Below, in pieces: positions 1-10,256 of a stretch of 64,000 bases of DNA. The notes beneath the pieces were generated by a model. It did no database searches. It was not told where the DNA came from and was given only the letters and a program-made list of their open reading frames with translations. A program made the translations under genes and the position numbers. This DNA is from Mycobacterium sp. JS623 (lineage in GTDB: Bacteria; Actinomycetota; Actinomycetes; Mycobacteriales; Mycobacteriaceae). Positions within the stretch are counted from its first letter, which is position 1; the number at the start of each line of letters is the position of its first letter. The stretch covers positions 5,394,001 to 5,458,000 of the forward strand of contig NC_019966.1 of assembly GCF_000328565.1 (NCBI RefSeq), written 5' to 3'.

Positions 1-1686
1 TGTTTGATCGATCAGTTCAGCAACGATTAGATCGTGCACAACGAGCTCGACCTCCAGCGCCGCCAGCATTTCTGCGTCGAATTGCGACCCGATCACGGCC
101 GCAGCATTCAATGTGCGCTTCGCTCCCGGGTCGAGGCGGTCGATGCGCGCAGCTATCACCGCTTGCAATGAGCTGGGCACGCTGACATCGCGTGCGGGCG
201 CGACGCACAGATAGCAGCCGCGGCCGCCGATCAACACATCCCTCTCAGTGAGGTCGCGAACGATCTCCTCGGCAAAGAACGGATTGCCGCCAGCCCGGTC
301 GGCGACGAGCCCCGCCAGCCCCGTCACCGACCTGTCGTTGCCGAGCAGTTCAGTACTCAGCTGCGCCATCTGCGTATCGTCCAACGGCTCAAGGGCGATG
401 GTCTGCGATCGTGGCGCATGAGCAAGTGCGCCACCATATTCCGGTCGGTAAGTGATGAGTACGATTGACCGCGTTCGAGGCACGACGGCCAAGAAATCCA
501 CGAGCATCGCTTCGCTGACTCCGTCGACCCAGTGTGCGTCCTCAATCACATAGACCGTCGGTGAGTTTCTGGCGAGGACGGCCGTATTGATCATTGCGGC
601 CATCCGGCGCCGGCGCGCATCGGGATCGATCTGAGGCAGTTCAGTCGCGGGGTCAGCGATGCCCACTAAATCCTCCAGGAGGCGGAGATCCTCTTCGTCT
701 GAATCCGAATACCGCGCCCGCACCAGCGACCGCGCCGCCTCGGGAGTCAAACCGGTTGAACCTGTGGCAGCCCGTAGCAGGCCGGCCGCGGCGTGAAATG
801 GAACGTCAGTGGTGTGCGACTCGCAGTAAGTGGTGAACACATCGAAGCCCAGATCGCGCGCGCGCGAGGTGATTTCACGGGTCATACGACTCTTGCCGAT
901 GCCGGGCGGCCCGACAACGCCGACAACACTTCCGTGACCGTTGGCTGCTCGGTCGAGAAGTCCGCCGAGGGCCTCCATCTCCCACTCCCGACCGACGAAT
1001 GTTGTCTCGATTCGCGCCGTTCTCCGTGCTGCGGATATGGCGAGCAGACGGCGCGTCGGTAACGGCTCCTGCGCACCTTTGACAAGAACGAACTCCGGTT
1101 CTCCTAACACGGCATTCTTCTCGACCAACCTCGCGGTCGACTCGGTCAACATCACCCCGCCGGCCGGCGCGACCGACTCCATGCGCTGCGCCATCCCGAC
1201 CTGCTCGCCGACGGCGGTGTAGGTCAAGGGGCCAGAACCGATCTCGCCGGTGATAACCCCGCCGGAGTTCAGTCCCACGCGCAGCTGCAACTTGACGTGG
1301 TCACGATGCTCAACCTCGGTGTCGAGGTTCTTGACGTCCTTCTGAATATCCAGGGCCGCCCTGCAGGCGCGTAAAGCGTGGTCCTCGAGAGCGACCGGCG
1401 CGCCGAACACCGCCATGATTCCGTCCCCGGTGAACTTGTCGACCGTGCCGCCATAACGTTGGACGATCGCCGAACACCGGTTGAACAGCTCCCCCATGAT
1501 TTCGCGCAGTCGTTCGGCGCCCAGTGTGGCCGCAATGTCCATCGAATGGACGACGTCGGCGAACAGTACGGTCACTTGCTTGTATTCAGCATGGCTGTCG
1601 GCGGTTGCGAAGGGCGAACCGCAGGCGTCACAGAATCGGGCGCCCGCGCGTGGCTCGGCGCCGCAGGTTCCGCACGGTGTCGCCAC
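1..1686 (-). CDS. Class III nucleotide cyclase domain fused to AAA ATPase, 3' end outside window
   Basis: The frame starts at a GTG (1684-1686) and runs off the window after 562 codons. It begins with a zinc-ribbon pair (CGTCG near residue 4, CDACG near 24). A class III cyclase domain follows: metal Asp in LFADVVHS, substrate Lys and second Asp in DKFTGDG. A P-loop GPPGIGKS near residue 262 opens the signalling ATPase part. The expected transition-state Asn of the VNxAxR motif is replaced in GEQVGMAQR, so catalytic activity is uncertain. The family normally has a further C-terminal TPR-like or LuxR region, which would lie beyond base 1. The domain architecture is clear; the ligand and output are unknown. 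Confidence 0.88.
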   Translation of the reverse strand, partial: MATPCGTCGAEPRAGARFCDACGSPFATADSHAEYKQVTVLFADVVHSMDIAATLGAERLREIMGELFNRCSAIVQRYGGTVDKFTGDGIMAVFGAPVALEDHALRACRAALDIQKDVKNLDTEVEHRDHVKLQLRVGLNSGGVITGEIGSGPLTYTAVGEQVGMAQRMESVAPAGGVMLTESTARLVEKNAVLGEPEFVLVKGAQEPLPTRRLLAISAARRTARIETTFVGREWEMEALGGLLDRAANGHGSVVGVVGPPGIGKSRMTREITSRARDLGFDVFTTYCESHTTDVPFHAAAGLLRAATGSTGLTPEAARSLVRARYSDSDEEDLRLLEDLVGIADPATELPQIDPDARRRRMAAMINTAVLARNSPTVYVIEDAHWVDGVSEAMLVDFLAVVPRTRSIVLITYRPEYGGALAHAPRSQTIALEPLDDTQMAQLSTELLGNDRSVTGLAGLVADRAGGNPFFAEEIVRDLTERDVLIGGRGCYLCVAPARDVSVPSSLQAVIAARIDRLDPGAKRTLNAAAVIGSQFDAEMLAALEVELVVHDLIVAELIDQT

Positions 1687-1734
1687 GCCTCAATCGTGCC
1701 GCCGACGCAGTAGCGAGGCTATGAAATGGCACGA

Positions 1735-2154
1735 TTACTTCGGTACGACCTCGTCGAGGATCGCCTTCAGCGCTTTGAGCTGGGCATGGTCGAGGGCGGA
1801 CAAGGCGTGGGGCGCCGGATCCTCGACCGCATCGATCTTGGCGACCACGTCGCGGCCGGCATCGGTCAAAGAGACGACCTTGCACCGACGGTTGTTCGGA
1901 TCGGTTTCACGGACCACCAGCCCGCGCTCCTCGAGGTCATTGACGGCGACCGTCGTCGCGGGAGCATCCATCGTCGCGGCGTGCGCCAACTGCTTGACCG
2001 TCATCGATTGGCGAATCAGCCGTTTGAGGACGCGAATCCTGCTGAATGGCAGCCCGGACTGTTCGACGACCGCCCGCTTCCAGCCGTCGCGGTTGTCGTG
2101 CACCAGCGCGGCCATCGCCCGCCAAACCTCGTCGGCCAGAGCATTACTTGACAT
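1735..2154 (-). CDS. MarR-family transcriptional regulator
   Basis: 139-residue protein with a winged helix-turn-helix. The recognition region follows SMTVKQLAHAATMDAP, and the wing is the typical MarR DPNNRRCKVVSLTDAGR segment (about residues 85-101). MarR proteins are dimeric repressors that release DNA when bound by small phenolic or drug-like ligands. The start overlaps the end of the upstream MFS exporter gene by 11 bp on the same strand, so the two are probably co-transcribed and this protein probably controls the exporter. The ligand cannot be told from sequence. Confidence 0.85.
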   Translation of the reverse strand: MSSNALADEVWRAMAALVHDNRDGWKRAVVEQSGLPFSRIRVLKRLIRQSMTVKQLAHAATMDAPATTVAVNDLEERGLVVRETDPNNRRCKVVSLTDAGRDVVAKIDAVEDPAPHALSALDHAQLKALKAILDEVVPK

Positions 2155-3598
2155 CTGCGTCCTCCAACCGGGGCCCTGCGATCAACGGTGCCAACCGGGC
2201 GGCCGAGCGCAACGCACGCTGCGACGTCGAGAACAGACCCATGACGAGGATCGCCACACCCAGTCCCGCGCACACCAACCACAGCGGCCGGGCCGCAACC
2301 GCGAAGTCCGCGCCCGTCGTCGACAACGCCGAGCCCAACACCGAACCACACAGCGCCACACCGACACTCACGCCCACCTGCCGGCTGGTCGAAGCGACCG
2401 CAGAGGCGGCGCCTGCCCTGTCGGTCGGCATGCCGCTCACGGCCGCGTTGGTGATGGGCGCGTTGACCATCGAGAAGCCGACGCCGAAGACCGCGAAGAT
2501 CACCAGCAGCTGCCACACCGCGGTGGTTATCGTCAGCCGAGTGAGCAGCAGCGTCGCCGCGGTGATCAGCGTGCCCGCGATCAGCAGCGAGGGTCGCGCA
2601 CCGAACCGGCCGACGAGCCGGCCCGACAGCGGCGAAAGGACCAGCGCGCCAACGGCTATCGGCAAATAGAGAAGCCCGGTGTGCATCGCCGAGAAGCCCC
2701 GCTCGACCTGAAGGTACAGCGAGATCATGAACAGGAAGGCGCCCCATGAAGCGAAGGCGCACACCGCGATCATCGTCGCCGACGCGAACGGGATGCTGCG
2801 GAAGAAGCGCAGATCGATGAACGGATCGTGGCGGCGCGACTCGTAGCGCAGAAACGCGATGAACGCCAGCGCCGCGACGACGCCGACGATGACGATGCGC
2901 ACGTCGGCCCAGCCCCTCACCGGGCCCTCGATGAGCACATAGACAAGCCCGAACAAGAACGCCATGCCAAGGCCCTGGCCGACGGGATCGACGTCGCGCA
3001 TGGTGATTGACCGGGACTCGGGCACGAAGATGGCCGTCAGCACGATTGCCAGCGCGCAGATCGGCAGGTTGATCCAGAACACCGCGCGCCAATTGACCAG
3101 TTCGATGAGCAGGCCGCCGACCATCGGACCCAACGCCATCGAGATGCCGACCACGCCGCCCCACACCCCGATTGCCCGCGCGCGCTCGACTCGGCCGGTG
3201 AACACCTGCGTGATGATCGACATCGCGACCGGGTTCAGCATCGAACCGCCGACGGCCTGCAGCATGCGCGCAAGAATCAAGACCTCGATGTTGGGCGACA
3301 GGCTGCAGAGCAGCGAGCCGAGCGCGAACACCGTCAGCCCGATCTGGAAGGTACGCCTGCGTCCGAAGCGGTCAGCGGTGGCGCCGGAGAGCAGCAGCAG
3401 CGAGGCCAGCACCAGCGTGTAGATGTCGATCACCCACTGCAGCTGCGACGCTGTTGCGCGCAGGTCGGCGCGGATGTTGGGAATGGCGACGTTGACGATG
3501 GTCGCGTCCATCGACACGATCAGCAGGCTCAGGCAGCAGGACACCAGGATGATGCCCTTGCGCCGAGCGCTCAGTGATCGGACGACAGTTTCATTCAC
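2144..3598 (-). CDS. MFS drug exporter, DHA2 (EmrB/QacA) family, 14 TM
   Basis: 484-residue integral membrane protein of the usual length for 14-helix proton-driven drug exporters. Helix 1 (CCLSLLIVSMDATIVNVAIP) holds the DATIVNVALP-type motif D1 of the DHA2 group. Motif A (GATADRFGRRR) follows helix 2, and a motif C-like GVWGGVVGISMALGPMVGG segment is in helix 5. It lies directly upstream of a MarR gene whose start it overlaps. Likely role: proton-coupled efflux of hydrophobic compounds across the cytoplasmic membrane, induced through that MarR protein. The substrate is unknown. Confidence 0.88.
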   Translation of the reverse strand: MNETVVRSLSARRKGIILVSCCLSLLIVSMDATIVNVAIPNIRADLRATASQLQWVIDIYTLVLASLLLLSGATADRFGRRRTFQIGLTVFALGSLLCSLSPNIEVLILARMLQAVGGSMLNPVAMSIITQVFTGRVERARAIGVWGGVVGISMALGPMVGGLLIELVNWRAVFWINLPICALAIVLTAIFVPESRSITMRDVDPVGQGLGMAFLFGLVYVLIEGPVRGWADVRIVIVGVVAALAFIAFLRYESRRHDPFIDLRFFRSIPFASATMIAVCAFASWGAFLFMISLYLQVERGFSAMHTGLLYLPIAVGALVLSPLSGRLVGRFGARPSLLIAGTLITAATLLLTRLTITTAVWQLLVIFAVFGVGFSMVNAPITNAAVSGMPTDRAGAASAVASTSRQVGVSVGVALCGSVLGSALSTTGADFAVAARPLWLVCAGLGVAILVMGLFSTSQRALRSAARLAPLIAGPRLEDADVK

Positions 3599-3698
3599 AC
3601 AACGATTGTGAAACTACAACTGTTCGCGATGCAAGCGAGGGTGCCGTGAATTGCGTCGCACGACGTCGAGTGTGGGCTTGTGCCACGCTTCGGGTGCT

Positions 3699-3725
3699 CC
3701 GAACGTGCGGGTAATCCACGTTCGG
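3699..3725. repeat. Palindrome resembling IS30 element ends
   Basis: Perfect 8-bp arms CCGAACGT (3699-3706) and ACGTTCGG (3718-3725) enclose 11 bp. The segment CGTGCGGGTAATCCACGTTCGG (from 3704) matches the right end of the IS30 element at about 58843-58864 with one difference. It sits 13 bp downstream of the gltA stop codon, so it could also act as an RNA hairpin at the gltA 3' end, although no U-tract follows. Confidence 0.6.
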
Positions 3726-3738
3726 CGGAGGCGGAAAA

Positions 3739-5046
<1,308 letters not shown>

Positions 5047-5141
5047 GGGAATCCCTTCGTCGCTGCCGGCAATACGGAAGTCTGTCCTACAAAAGGTAGT
5101 CCCATTCCAGCAGTCGTGCCCGCGTGGGGTCACGCAGTTCG

Positions 5142-5804
5142 CTACGCGCGCTGTGCTGCGTTCTGGATTTCTTCCATGAACTCGGCGAATGTCGCCTCCA
5201 ACCTGGAGACGACGCCGTCGACGCCGCCGACGTTGTCCCAGTCGACGCCCGGCTCGGAAAGGTCGCCGAGCGCAGTCACGATGACCGACCCCCACATCCC
5301 GGAGATCAGCCGCAGCCGCCGATCTCCGAGGTCGACGCCCAGCCGCTTGGCCAGCTCGATGTTGACCGCATTGGGCCGGTACTCGAGCGCAGCCTGCTTC
5401 AACGTCGGCGAACTCATGATGATCCGCACGATGCACATCATTCGGTCCTCGGACAGCGCCCCGGGCGGTGCGGACTTCGTAGCGGTGTACATCGAGACAT
5501 ACGAGCGGCGCAATGCCTCGAAATGATTCAAGTCGCGGGGCTGGCGCGACAATTCGAGCGCGGCGAGTTCGATTGCGTCGTCGATGAGAGCGAACGCGAT
5601 GGCGTCCTTTGTTGCGAAGTAGCGACTGAATGTGCGCGGCGAGACTTCCGCAATGGCAGCGATCTGATCGACGGTGGTGCGCTCGAACCCCTGCCGGTCG
5701 CATAGTTCGACGGCGGCATCGAGCAGGGTTGCGCGGGTGCGCTGCTTCTTGCGTTCCCGCAGACCGAGGGCCGGCTCCCCCCTGACATCAGCCACGAAGG
5801 GCAT
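5142..5804 (-). CDS. TetR-family transcriptional regulator
   Basis: 220 residues with an N-terminal TetR helix-turn-helix: RERKKQRTRATLLDAAVELC, then TVDQIAAIAEVSPRTFSRYF, ending in the conserved FATKDAI segment (about residues 15-65). The C-terminal ligand domain is not assignable. The ATG at 5802-5804 is preferred over one six codons upstream because a GGAG site precedes it by 5 bp. It lies downstream of the MFS/pdxH operon (60-bp gap, same strand) and upstream of gltA. It may control the neighbouring MFS gene, but this is only inference from proximity. Confidence 0.85.
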   Translation of the reverse strand: MPFVADVRGEPALGLRERKKQRTRATLLDAAVELCDRQGFERTTVDQIAAIAEVSPRTFSRYFATKDAIAFALIDDAIELAALELSRQPRDLNHFEALRRSYVSMYTATKSAPPGALSEDRMMCIVRIIMSSPTLKQAALEYRPNAVNIELAKRLGVDLGDRRLRLISGMWGSVIVTALGDLSEPGVDWDNVGGVDGVVSRLEATFAEFMEEIQNAAQRA

Positions 5805-5864
5805 GCTAACTCCGCGGGGCATTAAATTTCTGAGAAAGTGGCGAAGCCAGACAGTTGGCGCTGG

Positions 5865-7157
5865 TCACACTTTGTCGCCCTCAGTCACCCGATAGCGGAC
5901 GAACGCCGGTACCGCCGCCGCGGCGATCAGCACGCCGACCAGCACCAGCCCGCCACCACCGGCCGCTGCGACCGTCGTCCCCACCATCGCCGCGGCCGCC
6001 CCGTGCACCGCGTCGGCCAGCCGGGGGCCGCCCGCGACGACCACGGTGAACACCCCCTGCAGTCGGCCGCGCAAATCGTCGGAAGCGGCCTGCTGCAGAA
6101 TCGTCGAGCGGAACGCCGCCGACACCATGTCGGCCGCGCCGCCAATAGCCAAGAACGCCAACGCAATCCAGAGCAACGCCCCTGCGTGGCCGCGTGCAAA
6201 TCCACCGGCGACACCGAACCCGATCATCGCCGCACCCCACACCAAAATCGACACCACCACGGCCAGGCCCTGACGCTGAATGCGGGGAAACCAGCCGGAG
6301 AACACCCCGCCCGCGACCGCACCCGCCGACATCGCGGCCGCCAGCAGCGCCATCGTGGTACCGCCCTCGACCGGTCCCCCGAAGCTTTCATGCGCCATTT
6401 GCGGGAACAGCGCGCGGGGCATGCCGAGGATCATCGCGATCAGGTCGACGACGAACGACATCAGCACGACCTGGTTTCCGGCCAGGTAGCGGAAGCCCTC
6501 GAGAACCGAGCGGACCGTTCCGAAAAACGCCCCGTATCCCGACGAGCCGTTGGCGCCGTTGGTAGGTGGCATCGGAGCGAGCCGACACGTCGCCCAAATC
6601 GGCGCGATGCACGTGATCGCGTCGATCAGATAGAGCGTCGACAGGTCGACCCAGCGCAACATCACGCCGGCCAGTAGCGGCCCGACGATCGCGCCGAACT
6701 GGAACACCGTGAAGTTCAGCGAGTTGGCGGCGGCCAACTGGTCGCCGGGAATCATCCGAGGAATCGCCGCCGAGCGGGTCGGGCTGTTGATCGCATAGAA
6801 CGCCTGTTGCACCGACAGCAGGCACAGCACCACCCAGACGTTGTTCAGCGCCAGCGCGGCCTGCATCCACAGCAACACCGACGCCAGCGCCAAGCCGATC
6901 GAGGCGATGATCAACAACGTGCGACGGTCCATCGCATCGGCCCACGCTCCGCCGAGAAGGCCGAACACGATCAGCGGGACCAAGGCGAACAAACCGGACA
7001 GCCCGACGTACGCCGAGTTCTGCGTGAGCGCGTAAAGCTGAACCGGCACCGCGAAGATGGTCAGGTTGCCGCCGATGACCGTGACAATGCCGGACAGCCA
7101 CAACCGCCGGAAGTCCGGTGTTTTCAGCGGTGTGGTATCGGCGAAGAACCTTCGCAC
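5865..7157 (-). CDS. MFS transporter (Tet/enterobactin-exporter-like)
   Basis: 430-residue membrane protein beginning MRRFFADTTPLKTPDFRRLW. The N-terminal 'PDFRRLWLSG' signature and motif A (GGAWADAMDRR) are typical of 12-helix exporters of the EntS/MFS_3 group. The GTG start (7155-7157) shares one base with the pdxH stop codon (TAGTG), which indicates translational coupling. An upstream extension to 7409 is open, but it runs antisense-like through pdxH and carries no membrane segment. The substrate is unknown, and its pairing with pdxH is common in mycobacteria. Confidence 0.85.
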   Translation of the reverse strand: MRRFFADTTPLKTPDFRRLWLSGIVTVIGGNLTIFAVPVQLYALTQNSAYVGLSGLFALVPLIVFGLLGGAWADAMDRRTLLIIASIGLALASVLLWMQAALALNNVWVVLCLLSVQQAFYAINSPTRSAAIPRMIPGDQLAAANSLNFTVFQFGAIVGPLLAGVMLRWVDLSTLYLIDAITCIAPIWATCRLAPMPPTNGANGSSGYGAFFGTVRSVLEGFRYLAGNQVVLMSFVVDLIAMILGMPRALFPQMAHESFGGPVEGGTTMALLAAAMSAGAVAGGVFSGWFPRIQRQGLAVVVSILVWGAAMIGFGVAGGFARGHAGALLWIALAFLAIGGAADMVSAAFRSTILQQAASDDLRGRLQGVFTVVVAGGPRLADAVHGAAAAMVGTTVAAAGGGGLVLVGVLIAAAAVPAFVRYRVTEGDKV

Positions 7158-7846
7158 TACGGCTGGAGCCGCTCGATGCGGGTATGCACCGCCACCGGTA
7201 GTTCGGTGTCCGTGACTACCCGAATCCTGTTGTGCACCCGGTTTTCCCGGCCCTGCCAGAACTCCACGACCTCCGGTGCGATCAGGTAGCCGCCCCAGTT
7301 CGGCGGCACTGGCACCTCGTCCATGTCGGCGAATCGCTGAGTCACAGCGGCCAACTGTTCCAGCAGCGCCGCCCGCGATGCAATCGGTTTTGACTGCTGC
7401 GACGCCCACGCGCCGAGCTGCGATCCGCGTGGCCGGTTGCGCCAGTACGCGGCCGTCGCCTCGGCGGACACCTTGGTCACCGGGCCACGCACATGGACCT
7501 GGCGGCCGAGCAGAAACCAGGGGAACGTCGCCGACGCGTACGGCGTCGCCGCGAGCTGCTCACCCTTGGCGGAGTCGTAGTTGGTGTAGAAGGAGATGCC
7601 GGATTCGTCCACGCTCTTGCACAACACGCTGCGGGTCACCGGCCTTCCCCGCTCGTCGACAGTCCCGACGACCATTGCGTTCGGCTCCGCGACGCCGGCG
7701 TCCTCGGCGTCACCTAACCACTTGCGCAGCAGCGCAACCCAGCCGTCGGCGAGCCAGTCCGCATCAAGGTCGGGGCTACCGTCCTTCTCGAGAGCACCGT
7801 ACTCGACACGCATTCTGGCCAGGTATTCCTCGTCACGTGTGGCCAC
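7157..7846 (-). CDS. pdxH: Pyridoxamine 5'-phosphate oxidase
   Basis: FMN enzyme that oxidises pyridoxine or pyridoxamine 5'-phosphate to pyridoxal 5'-phosphate, the last step of PLP synthesis and salvage. The 229-residue protein shows the family order: [19 protein letters not shown] (FMN and PLP contacts, about residues 71-89), [13 protein letters not shown] (phosphate-binding region) and the C-terminal signature [15 protein letters not shown]. Its length matches bacterial PdxH. It is divergent from citA, with an 83-bp shared promoter region, and is followed by a translationally coupled MFS gene. PLP-dependent SerC and DapC are encoded in the same window. Confidence 0.95.
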   Translation of the reverse strand: MATRDEEYLARMRVEYGALEKDGSPDLDADWLADGWVALLRKWLGDAEDAGVAEPNAMVVGTVDERGRPVTRSVLCKSVDESGISFYTNYDSAKGEQLAATPYASATFPWFLLGRQVHVRGPVTKVSAEATAAYWRNRPRGSQLGAWASQQSKPIASRAALLEQLAAVTQRFADMDEVPVPPNWGGYLIAPEVVEFWQGRENRVHNRIRVVTDTELPVAVHTRIERLQP

Positions 7847-7929
7847 GCGACAACGCTACGCCCCGCGTGTTCGCCCTCTTGTTACCGACCGGTAGACAGC
7901 GGCGACAACCCGAGTGCAAGAATCTGCCC

Positions 7930-9057
7930 ATGACTACGACGTCAGGGGTACCGGAAGACTTCGTTGAGGGGCTCGAAGGGGTCGTCGCCTTCACCACCGA
8001 GATCGCCGAGCCGGACAAAGACGGCGGTGCGCTGCGGTATCGCGGTGTCGACATCGAGGATTTGGTCAATCGTCAGGTCACGTTCGGCGATGTGTGGGCG
8101 CTGCTGGTCGACGGCAAGTTCGGGCACAGCTTGCCGCCCGCCGAACCGTTCCCGCTGCCGATCCACAGCGGCGATGTCCGCGTCGACGTGCAGGCCGGAC
8201 TCGCGATGCTTGCGCCCATCTGGGGCTACCCGCCGCTGCTCGACATCGACGACCAGACGGCCCGCGATCAGCTGGCCCGCGCATCGGTGATGGCGCTGTC
8301 ATACGTCGCGCAGTCCGCCCGCGGCATCTATCAGCCGGCGGTTCCGCAGCGCACCATCGACCAATGCTCCACCGTCACACAACGATTCATGACGCGCTGG
8401 CAGGGCGACCCTGATCCCAAGCACGTCGAGGCGATCGACGCCTACTGGGTGACCGCCGCCGAGCACGGCATGAACGCGTCGACGTTCACGGCCCGGGTGA
8501 TCGCCTCGACCGGTGCCGATGTGGCAGCGGCGCTTTCGGGGGCCATCGGCGCGATGAGCGGCCCGCTGCACGGCGGCGCCCCTGCCCGAGTGATCCCGAT
8601 GATCGAAGAGGCCGAAAAGACCGGCGACGCACGCGCGGTCGTCAAGGGCATCCTGGATCGCAAAGAGAAGCTGATGGGCTTCGGCCACCGTGTCTACCGT
8701 GCCGAGGATCCGCGGGCGCGGGTGTTGCGGGCGACGGCCAAGCGACTGGAGGCGCCGCGCTACGAGGTTGCCGCCGCGCTGGAGCAGGCAGCTTTGGCCG
8801 AGCTTCGGGAGCGCCGGCCGGATCGTGCCATCGAGACCAACGTCGAGTTCTGGGCCGCGGTGATCCTCGACTTCGCGCAGGTGCCGACGAAGATGATGCC
8901 CGCGATGTTCACCTGCGGCCGCACCGCGGGCTGGTGTGCGCACATTCTGGAGCAGAAGCGGCTCGGCAAGCTGGTCCGCCCGGCCGCGATCTACGTCGGC
9001 CCCAGCCCGCGCGGCCCCGAGTCGGTCGAGGGTTGGGACCACGTCGCCAAGTCGTGA
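7930..9057 (+). CDS. citA: Citrate synthase 2 (CitA-type)
   Basis: 375-residue second citrate synthase, shorter than GltA and matching mycobacterial CitA (Rv0889c-type). Conserved blocks are SGPLHGGAPARV with the first catalytic His, GFGHRVYRAEDPRA with the second His and substrate Arg, and TNVEFWAAV with the late acidic position. The ATG at 7930 reads MTTTSGVPEDF. Upstream in-frame codons are antisense to pdxH and were rejected. The stop overlaps the GTG of the next gene (GTGA), so the two are translationally coupled. Whether it acts as a citrate or 2-methylcitrate synthase cannot be settled from motifs alone. Confidence 0.93.
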   Translation: MTTTSGVPEDFVEGLEGVVAFTTEIAEPDKDGGALRYRGVDIEDLVNRQVTFGDVWALLVDGKFGHSLPPAEPFPLPIHSGDVRVDVQAGLAMLAPIWGYPPLLDIDDQTARDQLARASVMALSYVAQSARGIYQPAVPQRTIDQCSTVTQRFMTRWQGDPDPKHVEAIDAYWVTAAEHGMNASTFTARVIASTGADVAAALSGAIGAMSGPLHGGAPARVIPMIEEAEKTGDARAVVKGILDRKEKLMGFGHRVYRAEDPRARVLRATAKRLEAPRYEVAAALEQAALAELRERRPDRAIETNVEFWAAVILDFAQVPTKMMPAMFTCGRTAGWCAHILEQKRLGKLVRPAAIYVGPSPRGPESVEGWDHVAKS

Positions 9058-9668
9058 CTGATCCGGTCGAGATATTCGCTTCGGCGGCACGAAGTTTCGC
9101 CGCGTTGGTGCACGACCTGCCGGCCGACTGCTGGGACGGGCCCGGCCTCGGCGAGTGGGATCTACGCGCACTGGTGGGGCACGCGTCGCGCTCGCTCATC
9201 ACCGTCAGCACCTATCTGCTTCAGCCCGCATCGACCGAGGACATCCACACGCCGCAGGAGTACTACGTCAGGGTGAACCCCGCGGCGCTCGGACTCGCGC
9301 TGGAGGGTGTCCTCGAACGAGGCAGGCAGGCGGGCCGGGACCTCGGTGAGGATCCAGCGGCGACGGTCGACTCGTTGGTGGCGCGGGTCCTTGATGATCT
9401 CGCCGACGCGGGTGATCCGCTCATCACGGTGATCGGCGGAGCGGGCATCCGGTTGCACACCTATTTGCCGACGCGAACGTTCGAGCTGGCGGTGCATGGG
9501 CTGGATATTGCTCGCGCCGTTGGCATTTCGTATACGCAGCCGGTTGAGGTGCTCGAAGAGGCGACGGTGTTGGCGGCTCGCATCGCCTCAGCGCAGGGGC
9601 AGGGCGAGACGGCGCTGCTGGCGTTGACTGGGCGCGACGAGTTGCCGCGCTCCTTCTCGGTTGTCTGA
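9054..9668 (+). CDS. Maleylpyruvate isomerase/DinB-type mycothiol-dependent enzyme family
   Basis: 204-residue protein starting at a GTG that overlaps the citA stop by 3 bases. The N-terminal four-helix bundle fits the mycothiol maleylpyruvate isomerase family (TIGR03086-like): a CWDGPGLGEWDLRALVGH segment at about residues 23-40 carries the conserved W and the DL..LxxH pattern whose His helps bind metal. A later conserved stretch is TFELAVHGLDIARAVG, with the usual xxHxxD metal-binding pattern. These proteins use mycothiol as thiol cofactor or act as uncharacterised metal hydrolases and transferases. The reaction is unknown. Confidence 0.8.
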   Translation: MTDPVEIFASAARSFAALVHDLPADCWDGPGLGEWDLRALVGHASRSLITVSTYLLQPASTEDIHTPQEYYVRVNPAALGLALEGVLERGRQAGRDLGEDPAATVDSLVARVLDDLADAGDPLITVIGGAGIRLHTYLPTRTFELAVHGLDIARAVGISYTQPVEVLEEATVLAARIASAQGQGETALLALTGRDELPRSFSVV

Positions 9669-9708
9669 GTTCACCTATTTGTCGGTGGCGAGTGGTTGCA
9701 TGGGCGGC

Positions 9709-10158
9709 ATGGCAATCGAAGTACAACCCTCCCTGTCCCCACACCTCTGCGTCGACGGCGCGGCCGCTGCCATCGACTTCTATACCAAGGCGTTCGATGC
9801 CGTTGAACTGGGCCGAGTCCCGGGCCCCGACGGAAAGCTGGTGCACGCAGCGCTACAGATCAATGGATCCACGGTGATGCTCAACGACGACTTCCCCGAG
9901 TACAACGACGGCAAGTCGTCGACGCCTGCAGCCCTCGGTGGCACGCCGGTCACCATCCACCTCACCGTCACGGATGTCGAATCGAAGTTCCAGAAGGCCG
10001 TCGACGCCGGAGCCACGATCGTCGCACCCCTGGAAGACCAGTTCTGGGGTGACCGCTACGGCATCGTCCGCGATCCGTTCGGGCACCAGTGGTCACTGGG
10101 TCAGCCGGTGCGCGAGGTCAGCCCGGAGGAAATCGCGGAGGCGATGAAGCAGGGCTAG
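9709..10158 (+). CDS. VOC-family (glyoxalase/bleomycin-resistance-like, PhnB type) protein
   Basis: About 149 residues beginning MAIEVQPSLSPHL; an alternative ATG three codons upstream (9700) has a better-spaced purine-rich site. The beta-alpha-beta-beta-beta modules are visible: AAAIDFYTKAFDAVELGRVPG in module one and RYGIVRDPFGHQWSLG in module two. The latter is the typical C-terminal metal-site region of PhnB-like VOC proteins. It corresponds in position to Rv0887c of M. tuberculosis. It lies 40 bp after the mycothiol-enzyme gene and is likely co-transcribed from the citA promoter. Substrate unknown. Confidence 0.83.
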   Translation: MAIEVQPSLSPHLCVDGAAAAIDFYTKAFDAVELGRVPGPDGKLVHAALQINGSTVMLNDDFPEYNDGKSSTPAALGGTPVTIHLTVTDVESKFQKAVDAGATIVAPLEDQFWGDRYGIVRDPFGHQWSLGQPVREVSPEEIAEAMKQG

Positions 10159-10256
10159 GCGTTATGCCGGGCGTGCGGCGAGTTCGCGCGCCCGGCAAGA
10201 CATTTCCAATCCTGCCTCCAACCGAACTCCAAGCGCCGGTCTGCATGATCGCCGGT

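Noticed and set aside
1481..2749. 422-codon open frame on the plus strand
   Set aside because: Antisense to the cyclase, MarR and MFS genes; Arg/Gln-rich with no family features.
5047..5703. Long N-terminal extension of citrate synthase
   Set aside because: Arg/His-rich and antisense-like within the TetR gene; a GTG with a good ribosome site at 5046 gives the normal length.
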